The position numbers and the translations under genes were made by a program. Shown here one piece after another: positions 24,433-26,330 of a DNA stretch of 26,330 nt. The DNA is from DATLAN01 sp035527455 (GTDB taxonomy: Bacteria > Planctomycetota > Planctomycetia > Pirellulales > Thermoguttaceae). The DNA lies in NCBI GenBank assembly GCA_035527455.1, contig DATLAN010000103.1, positions 1 to 26,330 of the forward strand, read 5' to 3'. The notes beneath the pieces were generated by a model. That model ran no database searches and had not been told where the DNA came from. It saw nothing but the letters and a program-made list of their open reading frames with translations. Positions within the stretch are counted from its first letter, which is position 1. Each line of letters starts with the position of its first letter.

Positions 24433-24918
24433 CTACAGCATGGCGACGACTTGCCGCGCGATGCTGACCTCGACGGTGCCGTCGGCCAGTGAGAAGCGGA
24501 TCATCCGGCCCTTGCCGCCGCCGATATGCTCGGCGACCACCCGGATTCCGTGCCGTCGGAGCTGCTCCAGCACGGCCTGATAGTTCTTTTCGCCCACGTC
24601 GCGCTCGGTTCGCTGGCCGAACATCGTGGCGCCTCCGGCGATCTTGGCCGTCAGCGTACTGGGAGAGGCGCCCCTGGACAGCAGTTGCCTTTTCAGTTCG
24701 GCAACGGCCGTATCGGCAAACTTGCCCGGCAGATTCGTGTCCCCACGGCTCTGCGGCAGGACCACATGGGCCAGGCCGCCCAGCTTGCTGCGGCGATCCC
24801 ACACGGCGACCCCCACGCAAGAGCCCAGAAGCGTCTCCAGGGCCTCAGGGCCCTTGGCGAAATCGATTCCGGCCATCTTGACCTTGATCACTTTCGGCTC
24901 CGTCGCGACGACAGACAT
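24433..24918 (-). CDS. cheD: Chemoreceptor glutamine deamidase CheD
   Basis: A 161-residue cytoplasmic enzyme that deamidates glutamines on methyl-accepting chemotaxis proteins (and can act as a CheC partner), tuning chemotactic adaptation. The family core is intact: LLGSCVGVAVWD with the catalytic Cys34, then LAHVVLPQ with His51 (17 residues apart, as in characterised CheD), a Thr just before the Cys, and KIAGGATMF. NYQAVLEQLRRHGIRVVAEHIGGGKGR matches the conserved C-terminal half. ATG 24918 has AAAGGG upstream. No other chemotaxis gene lies within the window, so it is an orphan cheD. In planctomycetes with flagellated swarmers this is plausible. Its stop lies 25 bp upstream of the promoter for the DUF6800-like gene. 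Confidence 0.95.
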   Translation of the reverse strand: MSVVATEPKVIKVKMAGIDFAKGPEALETLLGSCVGVAVWDRRSKLGGLAHVVLPQSRGDTNLPGKFADTAVAELKRQLLSRGASPSTLTAKIAGGATMFGQRTERDVGEKNYQAVLEQLRRHGIRVVAEHIGGGKGRMIRFSLADGTVEVSIARQVVAML

Positions 24919-25323
24919 GCCAAACCCTTTGTGCGGTTACTGTGCCGGACTCTCGTCCCGGCGCCGTTTTCCTGTTCGAATCGCCGTGGCCACCGGGCAG
25001 GTACCCTACCTGTCAAGGCAGGAATCGCATCTGAACACTGCTGAAGCCTGGCTTGCGGGTATCGGGGTGTCGGGGGATTTACGACCCGGGTGGTGCGCGG
25101 CGCCGGTCGTACGGCCTAGTCCGATTCCGAGAGTTGTTGGCATGTTCCTCACCCGGCGAGCCCCTGGGATCGCCATGTGCGGCGATCGCCGTTTCGTGCG
25201 ATACGCTTCACGGCTATACGCCGCTGGCTCGATTTGCTATGATTTTACGATTGAAAGTATGTAAAGAACGGCGTATTCGGGCGGGGAACCACCGCCTTCG
25301 CCGGCGGCCGCTCGCGCGGCGAT
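24919..25323. other. Intergenic region before tRNA-Ala
   Basis: About 400 bp without a supportable gene. The only signal is an extended -10 motif TGC-TATGAT (25235-25243), about 80 bp upstream of the mature tRNA 5' end and the probable tRNA promoter; no good -35 was found. Longer open frames here lack start signals and recognisable content. Confidence 0.5.
25235..25243 (+). promoter_or_regulatory. Candidate extended -10 of tRNA-Ala
   Basis: TGCTATGAT is an extended -10 in an AT-richer patch (GATTTGCTATGATTTTACGA). It shares the TGC-TAT pattern with three other promoters in the window. Confidence 0.4.
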
Positions 25324-25396
25324 GGGGACGTAGCTCAACTGGGAGAGCATCGGATTTGCATTCCGAAGGTTGGCGGTTCGAGCCCGCTCGTCTCCA
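25324..25396 (+). tRNA. tRNA-Ala(UGC)
   Basis: The cloverleaf is complete. Acceptor GGGGACG pairs with CGTCTCC including the G3:U70 wobble that defines alanine identity. The D-arm is GCTC/GAGC. The anticodon stem TCGGA/TCCGA has loop TTTGCAT (anticodon TGC, reads GCA). The variable loop is AGGTT, the T-arm GGCGG-TTCGAGC-CCGCT, and the discriminator A. CCA is not encoded. The integrase gene on the opposite strand ends inside its D-arm, so most of the tRNA is overlapped antisense. Confidence 0.96.
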
Positions 25397-26330
25397 CTTG
25401 TGACTTGGCGTGTCTAGGCGTGCCAAGTCTTTCTATTTTAACGGGTTGCGTCGAATTCCCGTTGGACCCCGCTTTCCCCGTTCCGTGCCCCACAGTGCCT
25501 AGAAGTGACTGGCCGTGTGGGAAGCTGTGGGAAGGTTGTGGGAAGGTTTGCTCCGCGGAGCCGTTGGAACCGTTCGCTTCCGGGGGAGCCGGGAGCAACT
25601 CGATGGCCGCCAGCTTGTCCCTCAGGTCAAGGTGGGTGTAGACGTTGCTGGTCAGTTTGGGGTCATGGTGGCGGGCGAGTTTCTGCCCCATCGCCAGCGG
25701 AACCCCCGCCTTCCCTAGATTACTTATGAACGTGTGGCGGTTCGCGTGGAAGTCGGCAAAGAGCCCGTCTTCGTTTTGGTAGGTCAAGAAGTCCGATGCT
25801 TCCCGCCGGGCCGCCTCTTCGGCGTCGCCGGCTTCCATCGCTTCGCCGATCCACGTTGCCCGGGCCGCCGCCAAGTCCCGTTGCATCATCTTGAAGGTCT
25901 TCCTCCAATGCCCTGAGGGCGACCTGAGGGCGAAGACGGGCTCCCCGGGTTCGACGTCGCCCTTACCCGCAAGCCAGCCCCGCAGCCGTTCCACAAGCAT
26001 CGAATGGAGGGGCACGGTGTCAGCCCGGCGATTCTTCGCATACCCTGCCAGGATGCGGACGGAGGGCAAGGGGCTGTCCAGGTCGAATGACTCGGCAGTC
26101 AGGGAAGCCATCTCGGCCCGGCGGTAGCCCGTCCATGCCGCCAGAATGTAGAGTACCGCCCGGTCTGCCCCCGCGACCGATTCGACCACACGACCGCACT
26201 CCGCCGCCTTGACCAGCCGCCCGAATTCGTCGATCGATATTGCCCGCCGGTGTGATACCGTCCGGCTGATAGATCGTGGCGGTCTGGGTGCCGCCAGCGT
26301 GATCGGCAAGGCAGACTCGCGGCCGGCCGG
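25335..26330 (-). CDS. Tyrosine recombinase/integrase, 5' end beyond window
   Basis: A phage/island-type tyrosine recombinase that cuts and joins DNA at att sites. The reading frame is open to the right edge (26330), so the N-terminal DNA-binding region lies outside; the TTG at 26309 is not a convincing start. Catalytic residues are visible in order: Arg in WTGYRRAEM, Lys in AGYAKNRRADTVPL, His/Arg in FHANRHTF, His in LARHHDP and the nucleophile Tyr in NVYTHLD. After the Tyr an unusual tail of nearly 100 residues, rich in Ser/Gly/Pro, ends SGLEPPTFGMQIRC, which is simply the antisense translation of the tRNA. The stop at 25335-25337 is in the tRNA D-arm. This layout implies integration at tRNA-Ala with the element extending right. 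Confidence 0.93.
   Translation of the reverse strand, partial: PAGRESALPITLAAPRPPRSISRTVSHRRAISIDEFGRLVKAAECGRVVESVAGADRAVLYILAAWTGYRRAEMASLTAESFDLDSPLPSVRILAGYAKNRRADTVPLHSMLVERLRGWLAGKGDVEPGEPVFALRSPSGHWRKTFKMMQRDLAAARATWIGEAMEAGDAEEAARREASDFLTYQNEDGLFADFHANRHTFISNLGKAGVPLAMGQKLARHHDPKLTSNVYTHLDLRDKLAAIELLPAPPEANGSNGSAEQTFPQPSHSFPHGQSLLGTVGHGTGKAGSNGNSTQPVKIERLGTPRHAKSQVETSGLEPPTFGMQIRCSPS
25403..25438 (+). terminator. Probable terminator after tRNA-Ala
   Basis: ACTTGGC (25403-25409) pairs with GCCAAGT (25422-25428), followed by CTTTCTATTTT. It is a reasonable intrinsic terminator for the tRNA transcript, and lies inside the antisense integrase gene. Confidence 0.5.
25516..25546. repeat. 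Three direct repeats TGTGGGAAGS
   Basis: TGTGGGAAGC (25516-25525), TGTGGGAAGG (25526-25535) and TGTGGGAAGG (25537-25546) lie 120-150 bp from the tRNA 3' end, inside the integrase tail. They could be arm-type recombinase sites or a coding low-complexity repeat. Confidence 0.5.

Overview
The window looks like chromosomal DNA from a high-GC Planctomycetota bacterium, probably near the Pirellulales. The evidence is the gene content: a VIT/VWA/TPR/DUF2135 giant, secreted HEAT-repeat proteins, a Tat-exported sugar-phosphate-isomerase-like protein, a very basic DUF6800-like micro-protein and an ahcY-DUF1015 pair. Gaps are also packed with palindromic repeats. Taxonomy is inferred from gene style, not from a marker gene.

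Layout. Bases 166-2844 (minus): S-adenosylhomocysteine hydrolase followed by a DUF1015 protein. 3154-6552 (plus): two tandem paralogous secreted HEAT-repeat proteins and a GNAT acetyltransferase. 6602-15948 (minus): the VIT/VWA protein, RecQ helicase, a Tat-signal TIM-barrel isomerase/epimerase-like protein, a CGGC-domain protein and an SSS-family sodium:solute symporter, separated by repeat-filled gaps. 16269-17989: a 63-residue zinc-ribbon membrane protein (plus), a secreted repeat protein with its own terminator (minus), and a SprT-like protein whose zinc motif is altered (minus). 18202-22144 (plus): a tight three-gene operon of ThDP-dependent decarboxylase/synthase-like enzyme, ACT-less homoserine dehydrogenase and dicarboxylate/amino-acid:cation symporter. 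It ends in a broken gamma-glutamyltransferase. 22459-24918: a homocysteine S-methyltransferase-like enzyme (minus), a pseudopilin-like protein (plus), the DUF6800-like protein and an orphan CheD (both minus). 25324-26330: tRNA-Ala(UGC) overlapped by the 3' end of a tyrosine recombinase gene that runs off the right edge, which looks like the left junction of an integrated element.

How the genes fit together. AhcY and the homocysteine methyltransferase-like enzyme both belong to methyl-cycle/homocysteine metabolism but are 20 kb apart. The ThDP enzyme, homoserine dehydrogenase, symporter and lost gamma-glutamyltransferase look like one amino-acid uptake and conversion cassette of unknown substrate. 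Most other genes are single units.

The most distinctive features are the density and variety of inverted-repeat elements (at least eight sequence types), a recurring extended -10 promoter pattern (TGC followed by TAT-rich hexamers), the decayed gamma-glutamyltransferase and the tRNA-integrase junction. I did not find a CRISPR array, defence island or complete transposase. All calls come from reading the sequence; no database search was run.
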